A stretch of 64,000 nt of DNA from Maratus speciosus (lineage: Eukaryota > Arthropoda > Arachnida > Araneae > Salticidae): the NCBI GenBank assembly GCA_963932465.1, contig OZ010800.1, positions 31,746,852 to 31,810,851 on the forward strand. Reading direction: 5' to 3'. Shown piece after piece: positions 11,353-23,324 of this stretch. Both the position numbers and the translations under genes were made by a program. The number at the start of each line of letters is the position of its first letter. Positions within the stretch are counted from its first letter, which is position 1. A model generated the notes under the pieces. That model was not told the DNA's origin. It was given only the letters and a program-made list of their open reading frames with translations, and did no database searches.

Positions 11353-12129
11353 TAATTAGCTGTTATATCGCAAATACTCTCAGACAAGCACAAATCGCAA
11401 AATATCGAAGAGAATGAAAAATTGAGAAGCATTGTAATCTACAAGGTATAAGTTTTATTTTAGTTTCCAAAAGTTATTATATACATTTTTTTTCTCGACC
11501 CAATTATCACTAAAGAAATATAGTGTTTGTAATTAACACAGTTATAAATTTGCCAAAGTAGCAGTTGAAATCAAAATATTTTTTTTACATGACAAAATAA
11601 CTGATATATCCATAAAACACATTTACCATCGTTCCTGATAAGGCTTTAGTTGATATACATTTCATTGTCTTTTAGCCCCTTTATAACTTTTTCGTTAATT
11701 TACACAACTTAGTAAGTTTAGTAACTTTTTACATTATAACTTTTTTATGACTGAAGAATTTGATAATTTGATTTTGTAGAGGCTATCATCATTTTTCTAT
11801 ATGTGAAGGCTAAGTAGACGTTGTAATTGACTGGATTCAGAAATTTATTTCAATGACTTTTTAGCATAAATCCGTTAACAGTTTAGAACTAGATTGTATG
11901 CATTCTTCTACATATTTTATTCTAGATATTGTTTTATAAATAATCGCCGAAAACAATTGTGCCGCTTATGTAAATGAAAGCATACTGAACTATGCACAAC
12001 AGTTAATTTGAATACAAGATATGAGTATACAGGGTGATTCATAACAGATGAGCAAAACTTAAGCAATGATAGTACACATCTAAACAAACAACTTTCTTAA
12101 AAGAATGCATGATTGAATTTGCTAATAAA
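11353..12129. other. AT-rich stretch, nothing firm
   Basis: No coding frame. At about 12030 ATACAGGGTGATTCATAACA looks like one end of an interspersed repeat, but no mate was identified. Confidence 0.4.
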
Positions 12130-12640
12130 CAGTTTTTTTATCTAGTTTTTTATTCATGTCTGAAGAAAAAATTAATACCTCACGTCTTCGCGAGCACAAA
12201 TTTTTATTTTTTTTTTTAGGGAAAATGAAAGATGTCTGAATGTATTATAATTTCTTTAGTTCTATTTTTTATATGTAACTGTGTAAAATTTGCAATGTAC
12301 AAAACTTCACAAGATAACGTATTACTAACGTATAGCGTCAAGATTTGTTTAGGTATTAAAAAAGGAACATGTGCTGAAATATCTTCAGAAAAAAGTCATT
12401 AATAGAACTTTTAAAAAACACTGTAAATAGTAATAATGATTATAAGGGAGATTAATACATAGTTATGAAAATGTTTTAAAAAAATAAGTCACCTTTTTTT
12501 TGTTTTATTAATTTCACATTTTTAGATAAAATAAAATCTTTTGGCATCACGATTTTTCCATAACTTATTAATGTAATACAGCACAATATGGAAACTTTTT
12601 AGAATATAGAATATATTTAAGGGGTCTCAGGACTCTTAAA
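12130..12640 (+). repeat. Dispersed repeat copy 2 (partner at 9075-9620)
   Basis: The second copy of the ~520-bp segment described at 9075, in the same orientation, ending just before the GGTCAAGTGCGAGT repeat at 12653. Confidence 0.7.
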
Positions 12641-12647
12641 ATAGGAA

Positions 12648-13760
12648 ATAAACGGTCAAGTGCGAGTATTACTCGCGCACAGAGGGTTCCGTACAATAAC
12701 ATATGAATTAGTAAGTGTATTATTAAAAAAATACCGTTTCTAAAAGAATACTAATACTTTGTGAAAGCTATACAACGTAGGTTTTGGTAAACTTTCTAAC
12801 TGGAAATTTTGCTCTATCTCTTTTCGTTTTCGATTTGTAGTGGCTATCTTCCAAAAACTGCCACTAGGAGGCGCTTATGTCGTTTTCATTAAATCGGGCG
12901 TAGTCGCTTTACTATACCTCACTTGCATAGCTGTAGCTCTCTCTATAGTATTTGTGTGATTAATTCTCATTAAATTAGTCTGTTTTTAACAATTTGACGT
13001 TTATTGCTTTTATACTGACACTGGACATTGTATTACACAAATATATCCTTAAAATTTGTTATCTAGGCTTTAAAAGCCGATGGAAAAGAGTACGCCATCC
13101 CTGCCATTATGTATGTCCAAACCGTCCGTGTCTTTAAGGGTTAATATCTCGACTAATTACCGACGATTTTTTCCGAAATTCATGATCAACAACGCTTTTA
13201 TAGTTCTGCTACGATAGGTACCTCCAGCACTGCTCAACACTTTTGCTGAAGACCGTAAATCGAAATTTGTGTGTAACGGAAAAATGCGATTTTCTCAAAA
13301 ACTATGTGACCTAGGGTAATCGCTATAATTTTCCTGCAAGGTTTAAATTAATGTCTACTACCTCTAATTTTTTCATAATTTTAGTTTCAGTAGATTCGGA
13401 ATTAGATGGGGGGGGGGGACATATTTTTGCACTATATTTTCCACCAAAACTTTGAAAATATAATACCTAAAATTAAATTAAATATGTTTTTGATTTCAGC
13501 GTTACAAAAACTTTCACACGATGCCCAACACGATATACAAAAAAAAAAAGATTTTTTTTTTCAGGCAACTTAATTAACCCCTGTATATTTTTTTCTAAAT
13601 ATGTTTATGAATATTTATTAATCTGTAAATATGTAGGTCAATAGTCTTTAATACTTCCTCCATGTTGAACTTTCCACGTTGCATAGTTTACGAGTAATAG
13701 GGCTGCACAGGAGTGATCTTATAATGGTTCCGTTTTTATTTTTTAAGTACGGAACCCTAA
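12648..13760. mobile_element. Interspersed repeat with GGGTTCCGTAC inverted ends
   Basis: It begins near GGTCAAGTGCGAGT and GGGTTCCGTAC (12685-12695) and ends with GTACGGAACCC (about 13747-13758), a short inverted pair. The interior has no coding frame but does have a G-run (~13409) and a CTCF-like motif (12861-12876). From memory, GGTCAAGTGCGAGT...GGGTTCCGTAC repeats are very common in insect genomes, especially Lepidoptera. I cannot name the superfamily. Confidence 0.5.
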
Positions 13761-13855
13761 AAGAAGAAAAAAGTACCATTTTCAACATTTAATATCATAA
13801 AATGTATACGATTTTAAAACAATTTTTTTTTTATTGCGATGAAAGATATAAGTGT

Positions 13856-14167
13856 TGTTGGGCTAGCTCGAATTATATTCACACAGAAATTTCACATTAT
13901 TTCAAGATATGAATTTCTCGGGGGCATAACTTTTTAAATATTTTTTTAATTTCGTCTTGGTAAGACAGCGCATAACAAATAGAACGGCACATAATATATA
14001 TACGCAAAATAATAAGTGACGCTAATATACTTTTTACATGTTAGCACACCTCAAAACAGAACAGAACTCTAACGAACTAACAGCATTTCTTATACGGCAG
14101 AGCTCACGCAAGCTGGTCACGTGATGGCCGGTAAAGTCTATTTTTAAAACGGGTGGCGCGCGTTACA
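13856..14167 (-). repeat. 3' LTR of the minus-strand Ty3/gypsy element
   Basis: On the minus strand the sequence AGAGGGGAAGGA (a polypurine tract at about 14168-14179) is followed directly by TGTAACGCGCG, and the putative LTR ends ...AGCCCAACA at 13856. Start TG, end CA and the preceding polypurine tract are the classic LTR signature. Length is about 312 bp. No matching 5' LTR was found upstream of Gag (17494-18300). Confidence 0.75.
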
Positions 14168-14340
14168 TCCTTCCCCTCTGTTTCCGATTTACGTCTCGGA
14201 GAGGAAACATAATGCTTTCTGGGCCATCCTCTTTTTCTCAAGGGTGAAACTGGAATAGTTTCAGATTCTTGAAAAGGTAACAAGGCGGAAACGTGGTAAG
14301 ACCCAATGCGCTCAGTAGGATTGTCCAGGCTAGCAATGTC

Positions 14341-15348
14341 CTATGTTACCACTGAATTTTGAGTCAAAAGTATGCATGGCCCATCTCTCTTAGGCATAAA
14401 TTTTGCTGTTTTATTTTTACTTGCCTTGCTCACAGGGTGAAGGGTAACCCATACTTTATCACCAGGTGTGAAATATACTGGTCTACGATTTTTATCATAA
14501 TATTTCTTTCGCTGATCTTGTTTCATTTCAACACGCTCTTTTACACTTTTGGAAATATTTGAAAGACGTTTAAGATATATCGTTCACCACATCATCGATT
14601 GTTCTTAGTTCTCGACCAAATTGCAGATAGGCGGCAGTTAGGCCTGTTGCATCAGATTTGGCAGAGTTCATAGCAAATCTAATAAAAGGAAGTTTGTCAA
14701 TCCAGGAACTGTGTTCATCCCCAACAAGGATTGCTATTCGAGGTTTCAAGTCTCTTTGCGTTCGATAGGATTGGCCTGAGGATGGTACAAAGGTGTCAAT
14801 GATTGGTCTATTCCAAGAATGTAAAAAACTTGTTGTAGAACACCGCTCACAAACTGAGGGCCATTATCACTTATGAGTCTTCTTGGGATACAATAACGAA
14901 GGAAGATATCTTGAATCAGTGTAGTTGCACATTCTTTTGCAGTGGCAGTTGTTAAGGCAAATATTTCTACCCATTTAGAGGCACAATCTTCTACTATAAA
15001 AATCCATCGGTGTCCGTCTTTACTGGGAGGCAATGGACCAAACATATCAATGCTGAGGGTCTGAAACCGCTGAGCATAAGCAGGTGTTCGTAATAAACCG
15101 GCTGGTTTCTGATTTGTTGCTTTATAATGGGCGCACTCTGGGCACTTCTTCACATATTCAGAAATGTATGCTTTCATGCATGTACAATAATATCTCTTAG
15201 CTATTCTCTGATAAGTTCCTGCTTCACCATAATGTCCGGCTGAGTGGTCGTCATGATGAAGTTTCAAAATATTTTGTCTTTCTTGTACTGGAATGAACAG
15301 TTGCGCTTCCTTTGGCATCTGATTCAGGAGCATACCTATAAAGCACAC
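14341..15348 (-). pseudogene. Ty3/gypsy integrase, frameshifted
   Basis: Integrase inserts retrotransposon cDNA into the genome. The main open part (14746-15348) carries an HHCC zinc finger (LHHDDHSAGHYGEAG ... CPECAHYK), then the catalytic core: SIDMFGPLPPS (first Asp), ISDNGPQF (second Asp) and NPIERKE (Glu), the D-D-E triad. It reads on, frame-shifted, into a conserved WIDKLPF..FAMNSAKSDATG block. It finishes with the C-terminal basic segment at 14341-14526 (QRKKYYDKNRR, PGDKVWV), the integrase tail that binds DNA. The triad residues themselves are intact. Frameshifts near 14745 and 14560 break the frame. Confidence 0.9.
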
Positions 15349-15790
15349 CTTGATTCATCAGGAATCTTCTATCAGTCCAATTGTCGAAATCTTCGCTTCT
15401 CTGTTCGTCTTCAAAACAATCTATAATCATTTTAAGGTTTTCATCTTGCAATTGCGCTTCTCTGATATCTTTTGGACTTCTTGTTGGCATGTCTATGCTG
15501 ACAAAATTGCATGTCTCACAGAAAGCAGATTGATGATTACAGACAGGGCATGACAGCATGTCAGCCACAACATTAGGTTTTCCACGTTCATATTCTATTT
15601 TCTTCTTAAGAATTTCTTTCTTAGCAGGAGTCATCCAATTAGGTGGTGCAGCAACAGGAGCACTTTCACCTATACTGATACGATGCTCCACAAACGGTGT
15701 TGTCTCTCACCCTTGTTGAAAACATTTTTCATACCTTTTCAGATCATCATTAATTTTGTCCCTTTCATCGCAATTCAGATTTTTGTCTTC
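15251..15790 (-). pseudogene. RT start fused to RNase H end by deletion
   Basis: A 146-codon open frame joins two normally distant parts of Ty3/gypsy Pol. Its N-terminus (EHRISIGESAPVAAPP, then TPAKKEILKK) is the linker that enters the reverse transcriptase. After IEYERGKPNVVADMLS it is already at the very end of RNase H. The whole polymerase core, including the YxDD active site, and most of RNase H are missing. The join is in frame. Upstream, ERDKINDDLKRYEKCF in another frame is the pre-RT segment. The element cannot make its own cDNA. Confidence 0.85.
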
Positions 15791-15971
15791 ATTTTCATGT
15801 AAAGCGACTGACTTCGACCGCACCAGCTGTCGTACTATTTTCTTCTTCGTATTCATCTACAAAATAAAATTTTTCATGAGGTTTAGCACTGAAATGCCAT
15901 GTTTTGTTGGTAGTATCTAACACTATGTATCTAACATTATCAGTATCTAACATTATGCAAGAAATCCATAC

Positions 15972-16480
15972 CTAAAAGAGTTCTATTACCCTTGGCATCT
16001 GGTAATACGATGAATAATCCGTTTCGAAGACTCGACCTTCAATCTCTACGGGCACAGTGGAAGACAAAGTATCTCTAACTACCGTAATTCCGTCAGCTAA
16101 TGTTACATCATTTGTATGAGGGTTCAGGGAAACACCAGTTTTTAAAAATAATTCATACATACGTTCTCCCGCAATAGAACGATTCGCTCCCGTATCTGCA
16201 CAGACCAACACCTTCTTATTGCAGATCGTGATAGGCACATTTGGAGCTGAAACTGTTGATGTATTTAAACTAGATAGCTGAAGACGATGTGCTTGCACAG
16301 TTTGTTTTTTAACTGTAGGTGAACAATCTGGGCATTTCTTCTTTATCAATCCCAATTTACCACAACCATAGCAAACAATCGGATTCTAAGCGTCTATCGG
16401 ATTCTAAGCGTCGATTAACAAACTTAGGGGGAGATCTGTCTTCTTTTGGAGGCTTACTCGGCTTCCAATTATTTTCTCGA
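15972..16480 (-). pseudogene. Zinc knuckle and aspartic protease of Ty3/gypsy
   Basis: At 16330-16375 the minus strand encodes CYGCGKLGLIKKKC, a CX2CX4HX4C zinc knuckle in which the histidine is replaced by leucine. Downstream, the open frame at 15972-16355 carries VLVCADTGANRSIAG. This is a retropepsin active site of D-T-G-A type, followed by the expected hydrophobic flap region and ETDYSSYYQMP. The protease would process the polyprotein. A 17-bp direct duplication (ATTCTAAGCGTC-type) lies just upstream at about 16382-16410. Confidence 0.85.
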
Positions 16481-17493
16481 CGAGAAAACTCTCATTTATC
16501 ATGGGGTACAGCCGGATCTCTTTTAGGGAACGTAGATCTTATAATATCATACGCATCTAATTTTTCGGCAAAGTTGACTGGCGAAGTTAAATTTTTCCAA
16601 TCATATAACATATGTTGTTTGCATTCAACAGGCACGCGCCTTTTCATTTGATCAGCTATGATAAGATCCTGAAGAGCTTCAAAAGACGTTACAGTTAATT
16701 CTTTAAGCCAGTTTTCAAACTAAGCTCAGAGTTCGAAATAATAATCTCGCCAAATAATTTCCTTTCCCTTGCAATGAGTAAAGAACAACTGTCTAAACTT
16801 TTCGACACTAATTTTAAACCTTTTTAGAAGTAAATCTTTAACATGTGAAAAATTTGAAGCGTTTTCTTCTGATTCATGAGCGATAAGCGTAGAGATAGAA
16901 GATGGTACAACACTGAGTAAATATGAAACCCATAGATGCTCTGGTACCTTCGAGAGCTTTAATTGACGTTCCAGGAGCACCAAAAACAAGGTTACATCAT
17001 CAGTTTCTGTCCTGAATATAGGCAACAGGTTTAGGATATCTATTTTACTCTCCGGGTGAGACATTACCCCTGCTGCCTTACCACCTACCGCTCCATTGGA
17101 AACAATTTGACTCTGAACCTGTAACTTGAGCTTCTTTAGCTCAAAATTCATCTGAAGCTTTTTTAACTCTAAATTTTCCGCTCTGTGCTTTTCTTCTGAT
17201 TCCAGTTTAAGCTGTTCTAACTCCGCTGCTTTTTTTTGTTTTTCCTCAAAGTCTCGCCGGCGCTGTTCTTCCTCGCGAGTCGAAATTTGGTTTCTGACTA
17301 ACGAATTTACAAATTCAACTTCGTACGAGAGTGAGGGTTTAATTTTTTCACGCAATGTGACAACAGTCATAGAGGGTTGCAAATCTAAATTCATTTCTAA
17401 TGCAACCTGATATAAATCCTCTTTACGAGCTTTGTTAAGTTCAGACATTATAAACTTTAGCAAAGCAACGAAACGAGTACCCCAAAAAACCAA
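16481..17493 (-). pseudogene. Ty3/gypsy Gag, spider-like
   Basis: The structural protein of the retrotransposon. The largest open frame is 16726-17493; a more natural start is the internal MSELNKARKEDLY at about 17448. It has an N-terminal helical region (ELNKARKEDLYQVA), a strongly charged coiled coil at residues ~70-130 (EEEQRRRDFEEKQKKAAEL), and then a capsid-like region (VTLFLVLLERQLKL.., KFRQLFF). After a stop at 16726 the same protein continues (FENWLKELTV, FEALQDLIIADQMKRR, NFAEKLDAYD) down to about 16490, where a second stop lies. I recall this Gag type from spider genome annotations. Two stops mean it is no longer translated whole. Confidence 0.8.
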
Positions 17494-18305
17494 AAATTCG
17501 TTTAAATTATTCCTTATACGTGAGCTTTACCATTACAACTCATATAAACAAGACTTTAATAAAACAAAATATTAATCTTTAACCATAACAAAACTGTAAG
17601 CTTTAATCATAACAAAGCTCTTACTAAAAACAAAACAAACTTTAAATCCCTACTGGCATAAATTAACTGGATGGCCATAACGCGACACTCATGAAAACAA
17701 TTTTTTAACCAATATAAAAACCATTTACTGAATAGTTAACACTTACAAACAATATTCTAAATAATATCAAACACATAACTGAATAATTAAAATTTCAACC
17801 AATATTATTATTATATTACTAAGGCTACTTAAAATCAGTTTCCTCCAATATAACTTTAAAAGAACAGAAACTTTCTTTTATAAACAAACAACAAATGCAA
17901 AAACTTACTCAATCCGTTTTGGAAAACACATTCAAGGCTTTTTTCATCAGTAGATTAGGAATTCAAAATTAAATACATAAGTTTAGCATCCAAATAACAA
18001 CAAACATTTAAAATAAAAATTGTAATCAATTCTCTTACGAAACCAATAAAAAAAGGGAAAAAAATAAACACGCATGTTTATGAGAATTGGGATAAAATTA
18101 TAAAAACATTTTAACAACTTCTAATTTGACTGACAGTTTATTTTCCTCTTTTAAGAAAAGAAAAAAAAATCAACGAATGTAAATGAATATTTACTTCTTT
18201 CGCTTCCTCTCTTCTTTTTTTTTTCTATATGAAGCGAAAAATATCTTAATTAAACAAAGTAAAAATTAAACATACATAAACATAATCAGAAGTAAACTGC
18301 AGAAT
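17494..18305. other. 5' region of the retroelement, then unassigned DNA
   Basis: No 5' LTR or primer-binding site could be recognised here, so the retroelement is probably 5'-truncated or its LTR has been deleted. The rest is A-rich with no gene. Confidence 0.45.
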
Positions 18306-18370
18306 CAGGGGCGTAGCTTCCGTGGAGCAGTTGGAGCAAACTGCTCCAGGCGCACGAATCCGAAGGGCGC
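18306..18370. mobile_element. Possible hAT-type terminus, orphan
   Basis: CAGGGGCGTAGC at 18306-18317 has the look of a hAT-superfamily terminal repeat and resembles the left end at 41697. No inverted partner was found in the next ~1.5 kb, so this is a fragment at most. Confidence 0.3.
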
Positions 18371-19508
18371 AAAATTAGAAAGAGGGAAATAAAAATTTAT
18401 AAAAGTATTTGCATATTTTTTTCATTATTAATCAGCTATTATAGATGAATCTTGTTACAATCAAAATATTCCTATGTCATTTTACCTTGTGTACCTCAAC
18501 ATTTAGATTTTAAACATGTTTTTATAAACAGTTCAAAAAAATTTATTCTATTCGCGAAGTTTTAATTTTAATTCATAGCATACTGCAACCTCAAGTAACT
18601 TCTCCAACACCGTTTCAGCTTGATTTTTTTTTTCTGTAAAGGACAGTTGAAAATTTTTAAATTTTGAAATAATCAAAACTTATTTGCAGGGTTCTCGTGG
18701 GTCACTTTATTGGCTACTACTATTTCCAAACAATAATCTTCTTGTTACGTTTTGTTGAAAATGTCAAAAATATATCATGATGATTACTGTATGAAAATAA
18801 TGGTAGCCAAAGAAGTCACCGCTGAGAAACCTATATTTACGATGTAACAGAAATGCCTTAGCTATTTAGTTAATTTTCGAATTAAAAGAATAGTTTGATA
18901 AACTGAAGAAAATTGACAATTTTACAAGCAAAAAACCTAGAGAACGAAAGTTTTTGTGTTTTGTGGAAACTAAACATGCATCAATATAGATTGCAAAAGA
19001 ATAAGAAGAGTCAGATTTAAGCATATTCGACATCAAACCATGGCGATAAAATTTAGAGGCAGGAGGGGAGGGGCGAGGGGATTAAATTTTGTCCGTATTG
19101 TTTTTGAAATTTTGAGAACATGGCAATAAGCATTTTCCTTCAAAAAGACAGAAAAAGTTAAATATCAAATTTAGTGTTCCTTAGGAACTGATTATCGCCT
19201 ATTTAAATTTTCACCACTTTTTTCGATAAGTATTTTTCCCCATTAAACCTTATTTAATCGCAGAATTTTAGGATTAAATAAAGCAAAACATATTTTTCGA
19301 AAATAGTAATGTGAGTTAGCTTAGGCCGTAATCAGGATCCCCCCACTTCCACACACACACACCACCACCATCCGATATCACATGTTAGTAGTCATGAATA
19401 CGTATTATATTCAATAAACTTTTGAATTATACAAAAAGAAAAATAAATTAATTTTTAAAAAAAAATAAATAAACAATCTCTAGTTACTCCACTCCACTTT
19501 CGGTTTAC

Positions 19509-19539
<31 letters not shown>

Positions 19540-19578
19540 TGTGTGTTGTGTTCAGTACTGTATAACAATTATGGTTAA
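18371..19578. other. AT-rich stretch with A-run
   Basis: No gene recognised. Holds a CACACACACACCACCACC patch at ~19350 and a ~28-base A-run at ~19510-19538. Confidence 0.5.
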
Positions 19579-19686
19579 ATTGCACCGGAGCCCAGCTCCG
19601 GTACTCCTCTGTTTTTAGTAAATATTTAAATATTGGTCGGAATTCACCGGAACTCATAAATACAGGGCTCCGGAGCCCAGTGCAAT
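19579..19686. mobile_element. Short MITE with GCACCGGAGCCC-type inverted ends
   Basis: The left end ATTGCACCGGAGCCC and the right end, reversed, ATTGCACTGGGCTCCGG are related. CTCCGG is repeated in both arms around an AT centre with TTCCGGTGAA. Length is ~108 bp. No coding capacity. Confidence 0.45.
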
Positions 19687-21300
19687 AGCGCTTCCGAAAA
19701 ACTGATGCTTAAATTACCCTTCCATTTCCTTCCCATCTCCAAGTTTTTGCATTCTTTTTTATCAGAACATTTATGCGTGACATGATGTGCCGCACACATA
19801 GAAGATGGAGATAAAACGAACTCAATTTTTATATAAGCTTTTGGGTTTGGACTGACTTAAGCTCAATCTGTCTTATATTCAAAATTTTATATATTCACAT
19901 ACAAAAGAAAAATTTCCTCCTTCAAAATTACGTATTATATTCTATTTCAAATCATTTTAATGCTATTTTGATTAGAATGAAGGGAAAACAGAAATCGTGT
20001 TTTTCTAGTCTAGTGATAGTAGCAAATTTATGTCGGGGACGCATTGATACGACGCCAATCAAGAGACTGAACAATGAATTTTCTTTCAGTACGATTTTCT
20101 TTTTTGACAGTAGGACAATTTTTTAATTGGTTGGTTATTTATTTACTATTTAGATATCTAACCTGAAAGGAATATTTTATATTTTTAACGAACTAGCAAC
20201 AGCTTGAGGTTTTGTTTGTTTGAGGTATTTTGTCTTCTATTGCGTACTAGTATAAAAATCACGTTAGAGATTTTTCTATTTATTTTGTACCATGAACGCT
20301 GGTAATGCTAATGGTCTATTCTACACATTTACGAAGTCACTTTCATTTGTAAGTAGATATAATTGCCATGTATAGTTATTCTGATAGAAAGCTTTCCGTT
20401 TTTCCTATCAAAGCATCGAATCTCTCCGAGAATGGTGTCAAATTTTTAATTTATACTGATTTTCAGGGACTCATCCAAAAGATTGTTAAGCGGAAGTAAT
20501 CGATTATAGTTTAAAATGTGCACCTTTTATAGGAAATTGAAAAACTTTGTTCCATTCTTCAGCCTATAAATATTAATTTCTGTAAATTTCATTCATTTTT
20601 TCATAAAAATGCATAGCTGCGAACTATCCTTTTTTTTTGTTTTAACACTATTTCCGAATCATAATCCTTACATTTAATCGTAGAATTAACAAAAAATTGC
20701 AATAAACATTATAATTAGGCAAAGATTAGTATTCGAAAGGAGTGATAACTAAAAAGTGGAATAGTTGACAGCTAAGTATATGCTGATAGATACAATTAAA
20801 TTTTTTATTTGGCTGAAGAAAAAAAAATGCTTTAAATTTTGCGAATAATGTACAAAATATAAGATTGCAGATTTGAGTGATAGGGGGGAGAAGGGGGAAC
20901 GGTACAGTTGTTAGTACCGGTACCGCAGAATATTAGGTCTCCGGAAATTTTTTTGTTAGAAATTAAGACCTGATAACAATGAATAAAAACTTAGATCCTA
21001 AATTTTATACAAAGGTAAAATATTTCCACTTGTGTATTTCCAGTAGTGTTTTAATGAAAACGTGCACTTTCATTGATAAAGTTTAAATATTTTTTAATGA
21101 CATAATTTTCCACAATTTTTCATTCCAGTTCCGAAATTGGAAACATCCCCAGAAAGAAAAACTAGAAAGAGTAATGGATATTATTGGTTTTTACTAGCAA
21201 GGTGGTAAAATAATGAGTTTCTAAAATGTTGCGCCCTCCAAAAATCCAAGGTCTGCGTGTTTGACAACGACAGAATCCGATCGATCCTGCGTGCAGTAGT
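19687..21300. other. AT-rich stretch, nothing recognised
   Basis: No gene. A G-rich patch and a GGTACC-containing palindrome (~20880-20930) are the only non-AT features. Confidence 0.5.
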
Positions 21301-21309
21301 AACAGTTCT

Positions 21310-21450
21310 TCAGAGGTTCACAATCACTTTTCTTCCAGAATATTAGTATATAAAATTTGATCTGTTTTAATCGTGGGATTTTCTACTGTTAAACAAGGAT
21401 AAATTATTTTATGAAATTACTAGTAGTAAAGTGATTGTGAACTGTTTGTC
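21310..21450. repeat. Small imperfect palindrome
   Basis: GGTTCACAATCACTTT at 21316 is repeated in inverse as AAAGTGATTGTGAACTG at 21430, with further arm similarity around a central AAAATCCCACGATT-like core. Possibly a short MITE; the borders are unclear. Confidence 0.4.
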
Positions 21451-21860
21451 GATCCGCCACTATCTACATGGTGAAACATTGTTGTATAGATATAAGATGA
21501 TCGTGAACAATAAAAATAATTTATATGTAAGAGAAAATGTTCATCAGTAATCATCAAATGGTTTAAGAATAGTTTATGTACCAAACCCGCCGACCAATTT
21601 CTTCGAAAATTTGCAATTCTTGTGACAGATTTAATAACATGCCTGCCAACATAATTAAAAATATACCAAATCGTGCTATGGGAATCTGAAAACGTGAGGA
21701 AATTTTAACATAAGCGCATACATACACACATACATATTGAATCATTGTAAAAATTGTGAGAACGGAGTCAGAGTATTCGAAATTGTTAAAATATATTATT
21801 TCCATTATTTTCATTTATTTTTATTATGATTACAATGCTTTCCTATTTCCTTCCTTACAC

Positions 21861-22310
21861 TGTGTTTGGAAAGTAAAAACTGGAATTTTAAGTAATATAT
21901 AAAGGAGTTAAACAGGTTTCTCGCTGCTGATCGCCACTGCACCAAAATGTTTCTCTTGGCGAGAAAACTAAGGAATGAAATCGCCAAATTACAAGAGATG
22001 TTTATTTTTCCTTCGGCAACACTCTCAATGATGTTATTGTGCGATTAAACATTTTCTGAGTAACTCATTACTTGTGCTTTGTACATGTGTTTGGAAAGTA
22101 AAAACTGGAATTTTAAGTAATATATAAAGGAGTTAAACAGGATTCTCGCTGCTGATCGCCACTGCACCAAAATGTTTCTCTTGGCGAGAAAACTAAGGAA
22201 TGAAATCGCCAAATTACAAGAGATGTTTATTTTTCCTTCGACAACACTCTCAATGATGTTATTGTGCGATTAAACATTTTCTGAGTAACTCATTACTTGT
22301 GCTTTGATAT
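21861..22310. repeat. Recent 225-bp tandem duplication
   Basis: The unit beginning TGTGTTTGGAAAGTAAAAAC occurs at 21861 and again at 22086. The two copies differ at only a few positions (GTTTCTCG/GATTCTCG, TTCGGC/TTCGAC). Each copy has internal CTCGCTGCTGATCGCCACTG and TTGGCGAGAAAACTAAGG. The low divergence implies a young event, or an assembly artefact. Confidence 0.95.
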
Positions 22311-23324
22311 TCTTAGTGTTTCACGACATATCTATTGAAACCATTCTTAGAGTTTGACTAGATTTGCTTTAGCGATCAGCCAAATTGCTCAGATTAGTCA
22401 TTTGCTCAGATTAGCAGGTGAGAACCTCGGTGTCAACTTTAATATTTGTCCATTGGCTATTTTTTTAAACCATTAGGTTTAGAAAAAATTCCAATAGTAA
22501 ACAAGTTTCTATGTTATTCTTCATCCTCTTAAAAGCAATTTCTGTGAAATAGTTATTTTTTAAACGGTCTTTGGGTTTTATACGTTATGTTTAGAAAATT
22601 AAAATTTCTTTACGATCAAAACGTACCGAGTTTTGATACTTTGAATTTTATGGAATTTTAGTATTTTCTGGTACTAAAAACAGAAAAAAGTGTTTTCTCC
22701 TTACGCGAAAAGTTTTTAAAAAAATCTTAACAATGGTGCTTTTCATTAGTAATCTACAATGCTTCGAAACCCTTGAAAAGAAAAACAAGAAACTAAAAGT
22801 ATCCTCACAAAAATGGTCTTTGTAGATATCAAGTTTGGGTTTTCAATGCCAAAAAAAAAAATCATTTAAAAATAATGAAATGGAAACGAGATATCTTAAA
22901 AAATGTCTTCCTTAGGATTAAGATTAGCGAGCAGGTGTTTTTGAGTGAGATAAGTCAGCTCTTTAAGAAATATTTCGTACAAATGATCATATTTCACAAA
23001 AAATGTATTACATTTAAATTCTATTTGAAGTATATTGTTTAAACTGAACTTTGTCATGTTTCATGATGACGGCATCAAATATATTTATAAACTAACTAAA
23101 AAAAAAATTCGTTTTTTTTTTAAAAATATAATTGCTTCATAAATATACCTTCTATTTAAATTAGGACAAATGTTGCACAGGAACCACATATTCATCTGCT
23201 ACAACTACACATCCTTTCAAGCATCTTACTTTACAAGGTTATCGCAAATATTATGCTTTTATTTAATACTTCCCTCCTCTAACCTAATTGCGCTCGTGAC
23301 GAAGTTTTTCCGAAAAATAGACAA
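22311..23324. other. AT-rich stretch, nothing recognised
   Basis: No gene or repeat structure that I can support. The open frame 23170-23358 runs into the hairpin element and shows no domain. Confidence 0.45.

Noticed and set aside
14101..14170. CpG-rich promoter of a host gene
   Set aside because: The GC-rich patch is the start of the 3' LTR directly after the polypurine tract.
17494..18300. A 5' LTR for the minus-strand Ty3/gypsy element
   Set aside because: I searched for the AGCTAGCCCAACA/TGTAACGCG edges of the 3' LTR and did not find them here.
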